The notes under the pieces are model-generated. The model searched no databases. It saw only the letters and a program-made list of their open reading frames with translations, and was not told the origin of the DNA. A stretch of DNA of 64,000 bases, from positions 1 to 64,000 of the forward strand of contig JAKSDA010000624.1 in the NCBI GenBank assembly GCA_022360315.1, given 5' to 3'. The stretch's first letter is position 1. Each line of letters starts with the position of its first letter. The stretch comes from Pseudomonadota bacterium. Lineage in GTDB: Bacteria > Myxococcota_A > Polyangia > Haliangiales > Haliangiaceae. The position numbers and the translations under genes were made by a program. Below, one piece after another: positions 22,709-31,499 of this stretch.

Positions 22709-23953
22709 ATGAACGGCAACGGGTCCACAACCGACGTGAGCAAGGCCGGCGCGGACACGGCCGGCGCAGACACGGCTGGCGCGGACAAAGCTGGCACAAC
22801 CAGGATCAATGCGACCAGACACCTGCGCGCCCGCCTCCGGCGCGAGCTGCCGCGCGATGTATTCATCCATCGGCCGCACCGCTTTCTCTACTGGATCCCG
22901 ATGATGGCGCTCATCGCAACCGCTACCGCGGTACTGGCAACTGTCGATTTACCGCCGTTTGCTGCCATCATGATATCGCTGGCGCTGGGCGGAGTGTACG
23001 GCAGTTTGTTCTTCTTCGGTCACGAAGTCGGTCACGGCAGCATCGTCAAGTCGAGAATTCTGCAGGACCTGGTCTTGTACTCCAGCCTTGGCATTTACTG
23101 TACATCGCCTCATTTGTGGCGGATCTGGCACAATCAAGTCCATCATGCCTACACCAATCACGAGGTCAGCGATCCGGATACCTGGGGCACACTGGACAGC
23201 TATCGCGCGTTTCCTGCTGCTCGCATCGGTTTCAAGTTGTCGCCGGGATCGGGCAACTGGGCCAGTGTTCTGTATCTCTTCACCTGGTTCACAGTACATG
23301 CGCAGCACGTGCTGTGGAGCAAGTCTCGCCGCGCCCCGGGGTTTGGCCGATTGTCGCGCCGGCGCGCCGCAATCGACAGTCTGCTCTGGGCCAGTTTTTG
23401 GTTGTTATTGGGTACCTCGCTGGGTCCATATCGAGCACTTTTGTGTGTGATAATCCCGATGCTCGTCGCCAATGCGATCATCATGTCGTACATCTCGACC
23501 AATCATATGATGAGTCCGATGGTAGAGGGTGACGATGTACTGGACAGCAGTATGAGCGTCACCTCGTGGCGCATTGTCGATGCCATTCATTTTCACTTCA
23601 GCCACCACGTCGAGCACCATCTCTTTCCCTCGATGGGCAGCGACCAGTCGCCGCACATTCGACGCTTGCTGGAGCGCATCGCCGGCCATCGCTATCTGGC
23701 GCCCGCGCACTGGCGGGCGTTACTCATGTTGTACCGGACACCCCGCGTCTACGTGGAACCACGTGTTTTGTACGATCCGGTCCGGGATACCCGGGTGTCC
23801 ACCGACCGGGTTGCCACCGCGCTGCAGCGCAAAGGGTCATCTCTGCCCGGCAAAGGGCAGAGCGCGGCGCGACTCCACACCGGACACTGCAAGACCAACG
23901 CTGTGGTGTCGGCCAGGACCGCGACCTCCATACTGGGAAAACCAGACGTATGA
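22709..23953 (+). CDS. Second membrane fatty acid desaturase
   Basis: A 414-residue di-iron desaturase with boxes HEVGHGS, HNQVHHAYTNH and HHVEHHLFPS, the last of the HxxHH type preceded by FHFS as in acyl-lipid desaturases (FA_desaturase family). It is only distantly like the first desaturase, so a different position or substrate is likely. ATG 22709 is chosen because GAGGT precedes it; a GTG at 22622 would read through the small membrane gene. The N terminus has a short repeat of AGADT/AGADK. Its TGA overlaps the Cfa ATG as ATGA, so the two are translationally coupled. Confidence 0.9.
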   Translation: MNGNGSTTDVSKAGADTAGADTAGADKAGTTRINATRHLRARLRRELPRDVFIHRPHRFLYWIPMMALIATATAVLATVDLPPFAAIMISLALGGVYGSLFFFGHEVGHGSIVKSRILQDLVLYSSLGIYCTSPHLWRIWHNQVHHAYTNHEVSDPDTWGTLDSYRAFPAARIGFKLSPGSGNWASVLYLFTWFTVHAQHVLWSKSRRAPGFGRLSRRRAAIDSLLWASFWLLLGTSLGPYRALLCVIIPMLVANAIIMSYISTNHMMSPMVEGDDVLDSSMSVTSWRIVDAIHFHFSHHVEHHLFPSMGSDQSPHIRRLLERIAGHRYLAPAHWRALLMLYRTPRVYVEPRVLYDPVRDTRVSTDRVATALQRKGSSLPGKGQSAARLHTGHCKTNAVVSARTATSILGKPDV

Positions 23954-25137
23954 GTATCAAGAAGCGAGTCAACCAGATCTGTTGCAAGATTCGAAGTGCC
24001 AGCTTTGCAGTGGCATACTGGGATGGCGACCGGGTTCATTACGGCTCGGGTGCGGAGGAGTTTGTCATTCACCTCGACAGCGAGGCTGCAGTCAAAGGGC
24101 TGTTTTCCAACCTCAAGCTGCGTCTCGCCGAAGCTTACATGGACGGTGCGATCGATATCGAGGGCGATCTGGAGCGCTTTGTTCGGCTGGTGTTTCTGCT
24201 CAAAAGCGACGATCTGGAACTGGGCGCGCTCGGCCGGGCCGCTCTGTCGACTCTGGCGCTGCGCCAGCGCAACAGTCGCGACCAGGCCAAGAAAAATATT
24301 CAACACCATTACGATCTCGGCAACGATTTTTACAGGCTGTGGCTGGGCGCGGGAATGGTCTATTCCTGCGCTTATTTTCACCGGCCAGACGACGGCCTCG
24401 ACCAGGCCCAGCAGCAGAAACTGCGCCACCTCTGTGCCAAATTGCGTCTACAGCCTGGCCACCGCGTGCTCGATGTTGGCTGCGGTTGGGGCCAGCTCTT
24501 GCTCTACGCAGCAAAGGAGTACGGCGTGCAAGGCGTCGGAGTGACAGTGAGCGAAGAGCAAGTGGACGAGGCTCGCATGCGGATCGCCGAGCGGGAACTC
24601 GGACATCGCGTTGCGGTCAGCCTGCGCGACTACCGCGATATCCCGCTCGATCGCCCGTTCGATCGCATCATCAGTGTCGGCATGTTCGAACACGTCGGCC
24701 GGGAATTCATCGATACGTATTTCCAGCACACATCGCGCCTACTCCGCAAAGGCGGCTGCGGTGTCCTTCACACCATGGGTCGGATGCGCGTTGCACCGAC
24801 CAGCGAGTGGCTGCGAAAATATATATTCCCCGGCATGTATTTTCCCTCGCTCGACGAGATCGCCACATCGATGGGTCAACACGATCTCACCATCGTGGAT
24901 ATCGAGAATATGAGGTTACATTACGCTCTGACCATCGACCGCTGGATAGAGGAGTTCGAGCGCAATTCACAGCAGATCCAACACATGTTCGACGAGCGTT
25001 TTATCCGCATGTGGAGGCTTTATTTACACTCTGCGAAAGCGAGTTTCAAATACGGAGATCTACAGGTTTGGCAGATAACATACACCAAAGGGCTGGACAA
25101 CGAATGGCCTCTACAACGCAACTATCTCTATGAATGA
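23950..25137 (+). CDS. cfa: Cyclopropane-fatty-acyl-phospholipid synthase family protein
   Basis: A 395-residue SAM-dependent enzyme that adds a methylene (or methyl) group across a double bond in phospholipid acyl chains. Family features are IQHHYDLGNDFYRLWLG, YSCAYF, the SAM motif VLDVGCGWGQLLLYAA, and SVGMFEHVG; the C-terminal region ends YTKGL-x-NEWPLQRNYLY. It is coupled by ATGA to the upstream desaturase and by ATGA to the following FG-GAP gene. The operon order suggests that the desaturases create double bonds that this enzyme then modifies. Cyclopropane versus mid-chain methyl products cannot be told apart here. Confidence 0.92.
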   Translation: MSIKKRVNQICCKIRSASFAVAYWDGDRVHYGSGAEEFVIHLDSEAAVKGLFSNLKLRLAEAYMDGAIDIEGDLERFVRLVFLLKSDDLELGALGRAALSTLALRQRNSRDQAKKNIQHHYDLGNDFYRLWLGAGMVYSCAYFHRPDDGLDQAQQQKLRHLCAKLRLQPGHRVLDVGCGWGQLLLYAAKEYGVQGVGVTVSEEQVDEARMRIAERELGHRVAVSLRDYRDIPLDRPFDRIISVGMFEHVGREFIDTYFQHTSRLLRKGGCGVLHTMGRMRVAPTSEWLRKYIFPGMYFPSLDEIATSMGQHDLTIVDIENMRLHYALTIDRWIEEFERNSQQIQHMFDERFIRMWRLYLHSAKASFKYGDLQVWQITYTKGLDNEWPLQRNYLYE

Positions 25138-27647
25138 GCAGCTTATCCTGGCCAGCTGGCCAGCAGGGTGGGCAGTCCGGTATTGTGATGTGGATTTCCC
25201 CGAAAGTCATCGTTGTTAGCACAGTAGCATTTTTGTCAGTGTGTGCGGCCGCGGTCGCGATGGTCTATCAGGCGCGGTCAACAGGTGATGAGCTGTCACC
25301 TCGGGCAACATTGCGGACCGCATCGGACGGAGTGGGTAAAAAACCGGCTGGCGTGACAGAACTGGCCTCGACCGCAGCGAACTACGCGGATCTGACTGCA
25401 CTCTTGCTCAATCAGCTCCATTTACCGGCGATCGAAAACAAACGCAATGCACAGCGGTATCGCTATTTGCTGAAACACCTCGGATTGCTGGAGTGGAAAG
25501 ACGAGCGCCAGGTCTATGAAGTGGACTGGACCGCTGGCCAGCCAGGGTCGAATCTCGGTCTCGATGGCGCGATCACAGCCTATCATGCCGGCGATTTTAC
25601 CGCCGCCATTCAAATCCTCGACCGGGATATCGAAACCCATGGTGAAACCGAGGACAGGCTACTGTGGCTGGGCATGAGTTATATGCGTCGGGCCGAGGAG
25701 ATCAACTGTCTCGACAAGTTATTGGCTCACTCACAACTGGCGGCTCATTCGCGCGCCCAGCATACTGCGCAATCGGCCAGTGGTGCCAGCGATCATACCG
25801 GAATGTGCAGCCTTCCACTGGCGATTTTCCACACCGAGACCAAGTTTGCCGATCGCGCTGCGGAGATTTTCGAGCGCCTTTTGCGCCATCATGATGCCGA
25901 CAATCCAGTCTATCGCTGGCTGCACACGTTCAATAGAATGACAACAAACCGGTATCCAGATGGAGTGTCGTCCGAGTATGCCATTGATAGTCACTTTATC
26001 GATTTATTTTATGGCGCGGCAAAAGAGAGAATAAAGAAGCGCTATTCGGCTCTGCTTGTCAGCGATCGAGCTGCGGAACTGGGGGTAAATACATTTGATG
26101 CGGGAAAAGGAGTCGCCATCGAGGATTTCGACAACGATGGCTTCCTGGACATCGTGACTGGCGGAATATTCGATTGGGTGCGATTGTACCACAATGACCG
26201 AGGCCGGCGTTTTATCGAACGGCTCGACTCGGGGCTCAACGCGGCGACGCAAGCACACATCATTACAGCTGCCGACTATGACAACGATGGCTGGATCGAT
26301 GTATTTGTCGGACGACCCTTTCATCACTACCAGTTGTTTCGCAACCTCGGAAATGGCACGTTCCGCGATGTGACTCATGAATCGGGTCTGGTACCAACTG
26401 AATCGGACGGCCCGTCCGGATGGTTTACATCAGCGGTACAGACCATCCGATATACCTGGGCATCGGCCTTTTCCGATGTCGATCGCGACGGCGACCTTGA
26501 CCTTTTTATCGCCCAATGGGGAATCGAACTGCCGTCCTGGTTGATCAGCCGGCCGCTCGAAGGGTCACGACTGCTGATCAACCAGGATGGCCGTTTTATC
26601 GACCGCACGGCCGAGTATGGCCTGGATGCCGTGGTGAGCGGCAGGAATCTGCGCGGCGTGTCGTTCGGTGATTACAACTCGGACGGATACCCCGATCTCT
26701 TTGTATCGTCGACGTTTGCCGGGACTAGCGCGCTCCTGCGCAATGTGAGCGGCAAGCGTTTCGAGCCCACCGATCTCATAGATAGCGACACCCCCGGTTT
26801 TATGGCGGCATTTCTCGATATCAATCACGACGGTCTGCTCGATCTCTTTCAAGCCGGGGTTGCCTCTGCCGAGGTATCGACAGCACGGGCCGTATTTGGC
26901 GAGCAATACGGCGGCAATGACGTCGGCCGCTCGCGGATTTTCGTGCAATCACGTTCGCCAACAGGCATCGATTTTGCCGACCGGCACCTGTTTGGCGACG
27001 AGCTGGCAATCAGCACCATGGGGGCCAACTACGGCGATTTAAACAACGATGGTTGCCATGACTTCTACCTGGGAACCGGCAATCCGATGGGATGGTTCGT
27101 GCTGCCAAATCTCATGTATATCGGTATTGACGACCGAAAAAACTGCTCGGGCCGAATGGACAATATTTCGATGCTCGGGGGCCTGGGAACGATTCAAAAA
27201 GGCCACGGGATCGTCTTTTTCGATTTCGATGAAGATGGAGATCAGGATATTTATTCGAGTTTGGGCGGACTCTGGCCGGGCGATCGCTGGCAAAACCAGC
27301 TGTTTGTCAACGATAGTAGATGGACACACAGTTGGATCAAGGTTCGCTTATACGGAGTCGAAACCAACCGATCTGGCATTGGTGCTCGTATCAAAGTAAT
27401 GGCCAAAACCCGGGCGGGGCAAGAGATCGTTCGATTCCACCACATGGATCACAAAACAGGCTTTGGCAGCTCGCCTTATCGCGCCCACATAGGGCTTGCA
27501 GATGCTGTGAAGGTGACTGCTCTATGGGTTTACTGGCCGGTATCGCGGACCATTCGGTCGTATCCGGCGACGATCAACCAAAGCCATGTACTGCACGAAC
27601 ACGGCGGTTCCGTAGTATCGAGCGGCGATTTTGCCGGCGAGCGATAG
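25134..27647 (+). CDS. FG-GAP/ASPIC-UnbV (CRTAC1-like) exported protein
   Basis: An 837-residue protein with an N-terminal membrane anchor or signal (residues about 19-46), an alpha-helical region with TPR-like character (GDFTAAIQILDRDIETHGETEDRLLWLGMSYM, cut here by its neighbours), then FG-GAP/VCBS repeats (DFDNDGFLDIV, DYDNDGWIDVF, DVDRDGDLDLF, DYNSDGYPDLF, DINHDGLLDLF, DLNNDGCHDFY, DFDEDGDQDIY) and a C-terminal ASPIC/UnbV domain (SWIKVRLYG...GIGARIKV). It overlaps cfa by four bases (ATGA), tying it to the lipid operon. These repeats bind calcium in related propellers. The function is unknown; unlike its divergent homologue it lacks a thioredoxin domain and is uninterrupted. Confidence 0.88.
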   Translation: MSSLSWPAGQQGGQSGIVMWISPKVIVVSTVAFLSVCAAAVAMVYQARSTGDELSPRATLRTASDGVGKKPAGVTELASTAANYADLTALLLNQLHLPAIENKRNAQRYRYLLKHLGLLEWKDERQVYEVDWTAGQPGSNLGLDGAITAYHAGDFTAAIQILDRDIETHGETEDRLLWLGMSYMRRAEEINCLDKLLAHSQLAAHSRAQHTAQSASGASDHTGMCSLPLAIFHTETKFADRAAEIFERLLRHHDADNPVYRWLHTFNRMTTNRYPDGVSSEYAIDSHFIDLFYGAAKERIKKRYSALLVSDRAAELGVNTFDAGKGVAIEDFDNDGFLDIVTGGIFDWVRLYHNDRGRRFIERLDSGLNAATQAHIITAADYDNDGWIDVFVGRPFHHYQLFRNLGNGTFRDVTHESGLVPTESDGPSGWFTSAVQTIRYTWASAFSDVDRDGDLDLFIAQWGIELPSWLISRPLEGSRLLINQDGRFIDRTAEYGLDAVVSGRNLRGVSFGDYNSDGYPDLFVSSTFAGTSALLRNVSGKRFEPTDLIDSDTPGFMAAFLDINHDGLLDLFQAGVASAEVSTARAVFGEQYGGNDVGRSRIFVQSRSPTGIDFADRHLFGDELAISTMGANYGDLNNDGCHDFYLGTGNPMGWFVLPNLMYIGIDDRKNCSGRMDNISMLGGLGTIQKGHGIVFFDFDEDGDQDIYSSLGGLWPGDRWQNQLFVNDSRWTHSWIKVRLYGVETNRSGIGARIKVMAKTRAGQEIVRFHHMDHKTGFGSSPYRAHIGLADAVKVTALWVYWPVSRTIRSYPATINQSHVLHEHGGSVVSSGDFAGER

Positions 27648-27651
27648 CCGA

Positions 27652-28482
27652 TCAATCGGCCAGCTTAGTGAATACGCGTTTGGCGTTGTCGGACAAGAAC
27701 AGACGCCGGGTCTCGTCGTCTAGTCCGAGATCGCCAATTTCGGCCAGACAATCTGCCGGTTCGAGCATGGGAAAATTGCTGCCGAAGAGGACTTTTTTCC
27801 GGCCATGGCGGCGCAAGAAAGCGACCAGTTCGGGCGGGTAGCGGCGCGGTTTGTACGCCGACGTGTCAATATACACATTGGGATATTTGGTGGCCAGCGA
27901 GATCATCTCAGCAGTCCACGGATATCCGATATGACCGCCGACAATTCTGAGCTCTGGAAAATCGAGCGCTACCTGATCGAGATAGGGAATCGGCCGCCCC
28001 GGCTCGGATGGACACTGCGGCCCGGTGTGGCCAACTTGCAGGCAAAAGGGAATATCGAGCTCGACGCATTCGGCGTAAATTGGATAATAGCGCCGGTCAT
28101 TGGGCGGCAGATTCCACAGCCAGGGCAGGATGCGCACTGCGCAAAAACCGTGGTCCCGCACGTATCGGCGCAACTCTCGGACTGCAGTCATGGGCCGCGA
28201 TATATCGACCGAGGCCACCCCGGCAAAGCGCTCGGGGTGCGCCACAACAAATTCGGCCACCGCATCGTTGCTGATGATCGGACCTTCTGGACCCCACCAG
28301 GCGCACAGCAAGGCGCGCGATACACCGCCCGCGTCCATTGCCTCCACGGTTCGTTCCAGTCCCGGCTGGGGGGTGGGCTTCATGGTCCCCCACCGGCGCA
28401 GGGAATCGAACATGGTGTGTTCGATGAACTCGGGCAGCGCGGGCTGGGTCCACGCATCTATGACAGACAGCGATTCATCCAT
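27652..28482 (-). CDS. Amidohydrolase family 2 metal-dependent hydrolase
   Basis: A 276-residue TIM-barrel hydrolase (amidohydrolase-related, PF04909 type). Typical blocks are FCLQVGHTG, ELRIVGGHIGYPW, NVYIDTSAYKP and KVLFGSNFPM near the C terminus. The ATG at 28482 is chosen for its GGAG at good spacing; the longer frame runs into the LamB gene. The usual N-terminal HxH metal pair is not evident (the start reads MDESLSVIDAWTQP), so metal binding may differ and it might be a decarboxylase-like or inactive variant. It lies 47 nt downstream of lamB and may share its transcript. Confidence 0.75.
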   Translation of the reverse strand: MDESLSVIDAWTQPALPEFIEHTMFDSLRRWGTMKPTPQPGLERTVEAMDAGGVSRALLCAWWGPEGPIISNDAVAEFVVAHPERFAGVASVDISRPMTAVRELRRYVRDHGFCAVRILPWLWNLPPNDRRYYPIYAECVELDIPFCLQVGHTGPQCPSEPGRPIPYLDQVALDFPELRIVGGHIGYPWTAEMISLATKYPNVYIDTSAYKPRRYPPELVAFLRRHGRKKVLFGSNFPMLEPADCLAEIGDLGLDDETRRLFLSDNAKRVFTKLAD

Positions 28483-28529
28483 GATGTTCTCCAAGGCCTT
28501 GCGATTCGTGCGCGAGGCTCGCACCGATG

Positions 28530-30182
28530 TTACCACCAGTTTTCGACTTGGACTCCCATGGCCAGTCCGTAGGTATCGTCGGAATGGGCGTCGCCACCAA
28601 GAATGCCCTTGAAGTCGTCGGACCACTTGGCAGCGGTGAAATAGGTGCGAATATTGGGCCGGGCAAAGAATCGTTTGCCCGTAACTACTTGCGGTGCCAC
28701 GGTAAACTTGGCCAGATAGCCCGAGCGAGCGTTGGGCTGATCGTCAATGTAATCGACGCCCGCTTCGAGCGCCAGCGCGAGGTACTTGGTGGCGTGCCAG
28801 ATCGGCCGGGCCCCGATAGAATACCAGCGCAGCTGTGAATCGCTACTCAAGCCGTTGTCGGTGATCTGCGCCACGATGACACCACCGATGGAAAAATTCT
28901 CCGCCGGCTGAATCACTGCGTTTTCGGTGATGCGCAATTGCCACGAATCGCTCAAATTGGGATTTCTTACCGTCAGATCAGAATCTCCCATGTCGCGGCT
29001 TACAAAATTGAACATCGAAGCGGACAGATTTGCCCCGGCACTGACTCCATATTGAACCGATACTTTGTTGTATCCACCGAAAAATTTTGGCCTGGTATGA
29101 ACCAGCCCGGCGGCCATGCCGTTGGCACTGCCAAATGACGAGGTTCCGATGGTCTCTCCCATTTCATTGACAATGTCGACGTCACCACCTTGAATCCGGC
29201 TTGGGTTCAACCACAGCACCAGCTCGCCGCGCAAAGCCTGAACGTTCAAGCGTATGTCGAGATTGTTTTTGGCAAAAAGACCGATCTCTTCGCTATTGTT
29301 GAGCCCGTTCGGCAACAGCGAGGTGCCGATGTACGCCACGGACAATTTGCCAAAACCGAGATCGATGTCCTCGACACCGCCGCCGTATCCACTCATGTCG
29401 AAAAAGAACCAATCGATCATATGAACGTCATGGCGGCGATAAAACCGCTGTCCGGCCCAAAACTTGATTTCCGGCGCAGATTTGATGACATGGCCGGCCT
29501 GACCATAGGCTTCTCGGAGCGCGATCTCGAGGGCCTCGAGCCCAACCGCGTCGAAAGTAAAGAACTGCGGAGTCTCGAGCGCAAACCTCACCAGCGTCTT
29601 GACGTGGAAACCATCGTCGGCCGGATTGAGCCAGTTGTTTACAAATGCCAGGGTGCAATACATATCGGCCTCGTTGCCCAGTCGATACTTTCTGATCGCT
29701 CCGGGAGCCTGGAATCCGACCTGGCGGCCTCCCTTGCCATTGACGCCAAATCCGGCCCGTAAGTACCCGTGAAATTCAAAGGATTTCGGCTCCTCGGATA
29801 CTTTTTGCAGGATATAATCCAAAGACGCCTCGGAAATATCGAAAGTCGACGCGTCTTCATCCGATCGTGACACGCCCGTCGTTTGTGCTTGTGATCGCGG
29901 AGGCTGCGCCGGTTGAGCTGGCTGCGCCGGTTGAGCTGGCTGCGCCGGCTGAGCTGGCTGCGCTGGCTGCGCCGGCTGCGCCGGCTGAGCTGGCTGCACC
30001 GGCTGACTTGGCTGAGTCGATGGCACCGGCTGAGCCGGCTGGGCGTCCGCCGGCTGCTCGGCGCCGGGCTGGTTTTCTTGACCCGGCTGCTGAGCATATG
30101 CCACTGCCGGCAGATTCCAGGTTCCGGCAGTGTGGAGCAATGCAAACGCCGAGAGTAGCGAAATAGGCCTTATAGTCTTCAT
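28530..30182 (-). CDS. lamB: LamB-type maltoporin with Pro-Ala-Gln linker
   Basis: A 550-residue outer-membrane carbohydrate porin. ATG 30182 is supported by AAAGGGGA upstream. A signal peptide (MKTIRPISLLSAFALLHTAGTW...AYAQ) precedes a long Gln-Pro-Ala repeat, then a short helix and a beta-barrel domain whose pattern matches the LamB family (FEFHGYLRAGFGVNGKGG, KFWAGQRFYRRHDVHMIDWFFFDMSG split here, GLAMGVQVENWW end). The periplasmic coiled-coil domain and the linker are longer than in enteric LamB. It follows malK and completes the sugar uptake set. Substrates are likely maltodextrins or other glucans. Confidence 0.88.
   Translation of the reverse strand: MKTIRPISLLSAFALLHTAGTWNLPAVAYAQQPGQENQPGAEQPADAQPAQPVPSTQPSQPVQPAQPAQPAQPAQPAQPAQPAQPAQPAQPAQPPRSQAQTTGVSRSDEDASTFDISEASLDYILQKVSEEPKSFEFHGYLRAGFGVNGKGGRQVGFQAPGAIRKYRLGNEADMYCTLAFVNNWLNPADDGFHVKTLVRFALETPQFFTFDAVGLEALEIALREAYGQAGHVIKSAPEIKFWAGQRFYRRHDVHMIDWFFFDMSGYGGGVEDIDLGFGKLSVAYIGTSLLPNGLNNSEEIGLFAKNNLDIRLNVQALRGELVLWLNPSRIQGGDVDIVNEMGETIGTSSFGSANGMAAGLVHTRPKFFGGYNKVSVQYGVSAGANLSASMFNFVSRDMGDSDLTVRNPNLSDSWQLRITENAVIQPAENFSIGGVIVAQITDNGLSSDSQLRWYSIGARPIWHATKYLALALEAGVDYIDDQPNARSGYLAKFTVAPQVVTGKRFFARPNIRTYFTAAKWSDDFKGILGGDAHSDDTYGLAMGVQVENWW
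29900..30015 (-). repeat. 9-bp tandem repeat encoding Pro-Ala-Gln units in LamB
   Basis: About a dozen consecutive copies of a 9-bp unit (ctgagctgg / ctgcgccgg on the plus strand) encode (PAQ)n between the signal peptide and the barrel. Such repeats can change copy number by slippage, always in frame. Confidence 0.8.
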
Positions 30183-30279
30183 TGAATTGTTCCCCTTTCC
30201 TTTCGTACCTGGTCCCGTGCGAGATTGCGCCAATAACCGGATGCTCGCTTGTCCATCGGTCTTTCGATTGCTCTCCCGC

Positions 30280-31452
30280 TCATTGGTCAGTTTGTGGAGT
30301 GGTCGGCCGATCAATCGGCGCGTCAAGGCGCGGCAAGGCCATTTCACCGCGGTCGGTTTGAAAAATGTGGCAGGACGGCGCCGGAATCTGTACGTCGATG
30401 ATATCGCCAATTCGCGCCGAGGTCTGTCCAGGTAAATGGACCACGACTCTTTTCCCACCCGATAGCTCGGCGAAAAGGTAGCTTTCACTGCCCAGCTGCT
30501 CGGTATGCTTGACCGCGAGTTTGACTGTGTTACCGCCGTTCGGCGCGGCCGTACGGCCGGTGCTCTGATCACCGGGGACGTGAATGTGCTCCGGTCGGAT
30601 ACCCACAGTGACCTTCTCGCCGTCCGTGCGACCGGCTCCGTCGACCCGGGCCAAAATCGTGGGCTCTTCATCGCCGTCGAGCTTGACCTGGACTCCATCG
30701 CTGTCGATACTAGAAATTACTCCAGGCAAAAAATTCATTTTGGGAGAGCCGATAAATCCGGCGACAAATCGGTTTTCCGGTCTGTTGTACAGGTCCAGGG
30801 GAGCGCCGACCTGCTCGATATTGCCACTGCGCAGCACCACGATCTTGTCCGCCATGGTCATTGCCTCGACCTGGTCGTGGGTGACATAAATCATGGTGTT
30901 GCCGAGCTGGCGGTGCAGTTGGCTGATCTCGGCGCGCATTTGCACGCGCAGTTCGGCATCGAGATTGGACAGCGGCTCGTCGAATAAAAAGATTTTGGGT
31001 TCGCGAACGATGGCCCGGCCAATCGCTACACGCTGCCGTTGACCGCCCGACAGCGCGGTTGGTTTGCGATCGAGCAAATGGTCGATCTGCAGCATTTTGG
31101 CCGCTTCGGCGATCTTCTTGGCGATGGTGTCTCGCGGTGTACGGATGTTTTCCAATCCGAAGGCGAGATTTTGATAGACCGTCATGTGCGGATACAGTGC
31201 GTACGACTGGAATACCATGGCCAGACCTCGCTGGGCGGCGGGTATGTCATTGACGCACTGGTCATCGATGATGATCTCGCCGCTAGATACGCTTTCCAGT
31301 CCGGAGATCATCCGCAGCAAGGTGGATTTTCCACAGCCCGAAGGACCGACAAAGACAACGAATTCCCGATCATCGATATCGAGATCAACACCGCGGATCA
31401 CGTCGCCCGATGGATAGGACTTCACGACTTTTTTGAGCTGCAATCTAGCCAT
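30280..31452 (-). CDS. malK: Sugar ABC transporter ATP-binding protein (MalK/UgpC family)
   Basis: The energising subunit of a carbohydrate importer, 390 residues. Walker A is GPSGCGKST near residue 37, the Q-loop is AMVFQSYALYPHMTV, the signature LSGGQRQRVAIGRA, Walker B IFLFDEPLSNLD, and the switch His is in YVTHDQVEAM. The C-terminal 150 residues form the regulatory TOBE/MalK domain (VTVGIRPEHIHV). GGAG precedes the ATG. Located between malG and lamB on one strand. Confidence 0.95.
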   Translation of the reverse strand: MARLQLKKVVKSYPSGDVIRGVDLDIDDREFVVFVGPSGCGKSTLLRMISGLESVSSGEIIIDDQCVNDIPAAQRGLAMVFQSYALYPHMTVYQNLAFGLENIRTPRDTIAKKIAEAAKMLQIDHLLDRKPTALSGGQRQRVAIGRAIVREPKIFLFDEPLSNLDAELRVQMRAEISQLHRQLGNTMIYVTHDQVEAMTMADKIVVLRSGNIEQVGAPLDLYNRPENRFVAGFIGSPKMNFLPGVISSIDSDGVQVKLDGDEEPTILARVDGAGRTDGEKVTVGIRPEHIHVPGDQSTGRTAAPNGGNTVKLAVKHTEQLGSESYLFAELSGGKRVVVHLPGQTSARIGDIIDVQIPAPSCHIFQTDRGEMALPRLDAPIDRPTTPQTDQ

Positions 31453-31499
31453 TCGCAGTCTCCATTGGCAAATGCGGGATCATCAATGACCCGGGCGCC

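Noticed and set aside
23574..25133. 519-codon frame overlapping cfa
   Set aside because: Out-of-frame Arg/Ser/Pro-rich sequence; cfa has all family motifs.
29900..30015. Short regular repeats considered as a CRISPR array
   Set aside because: They are contiguous 9-bp coding repeats without spacers, encoding Pro-Ala-Gln in LamB.
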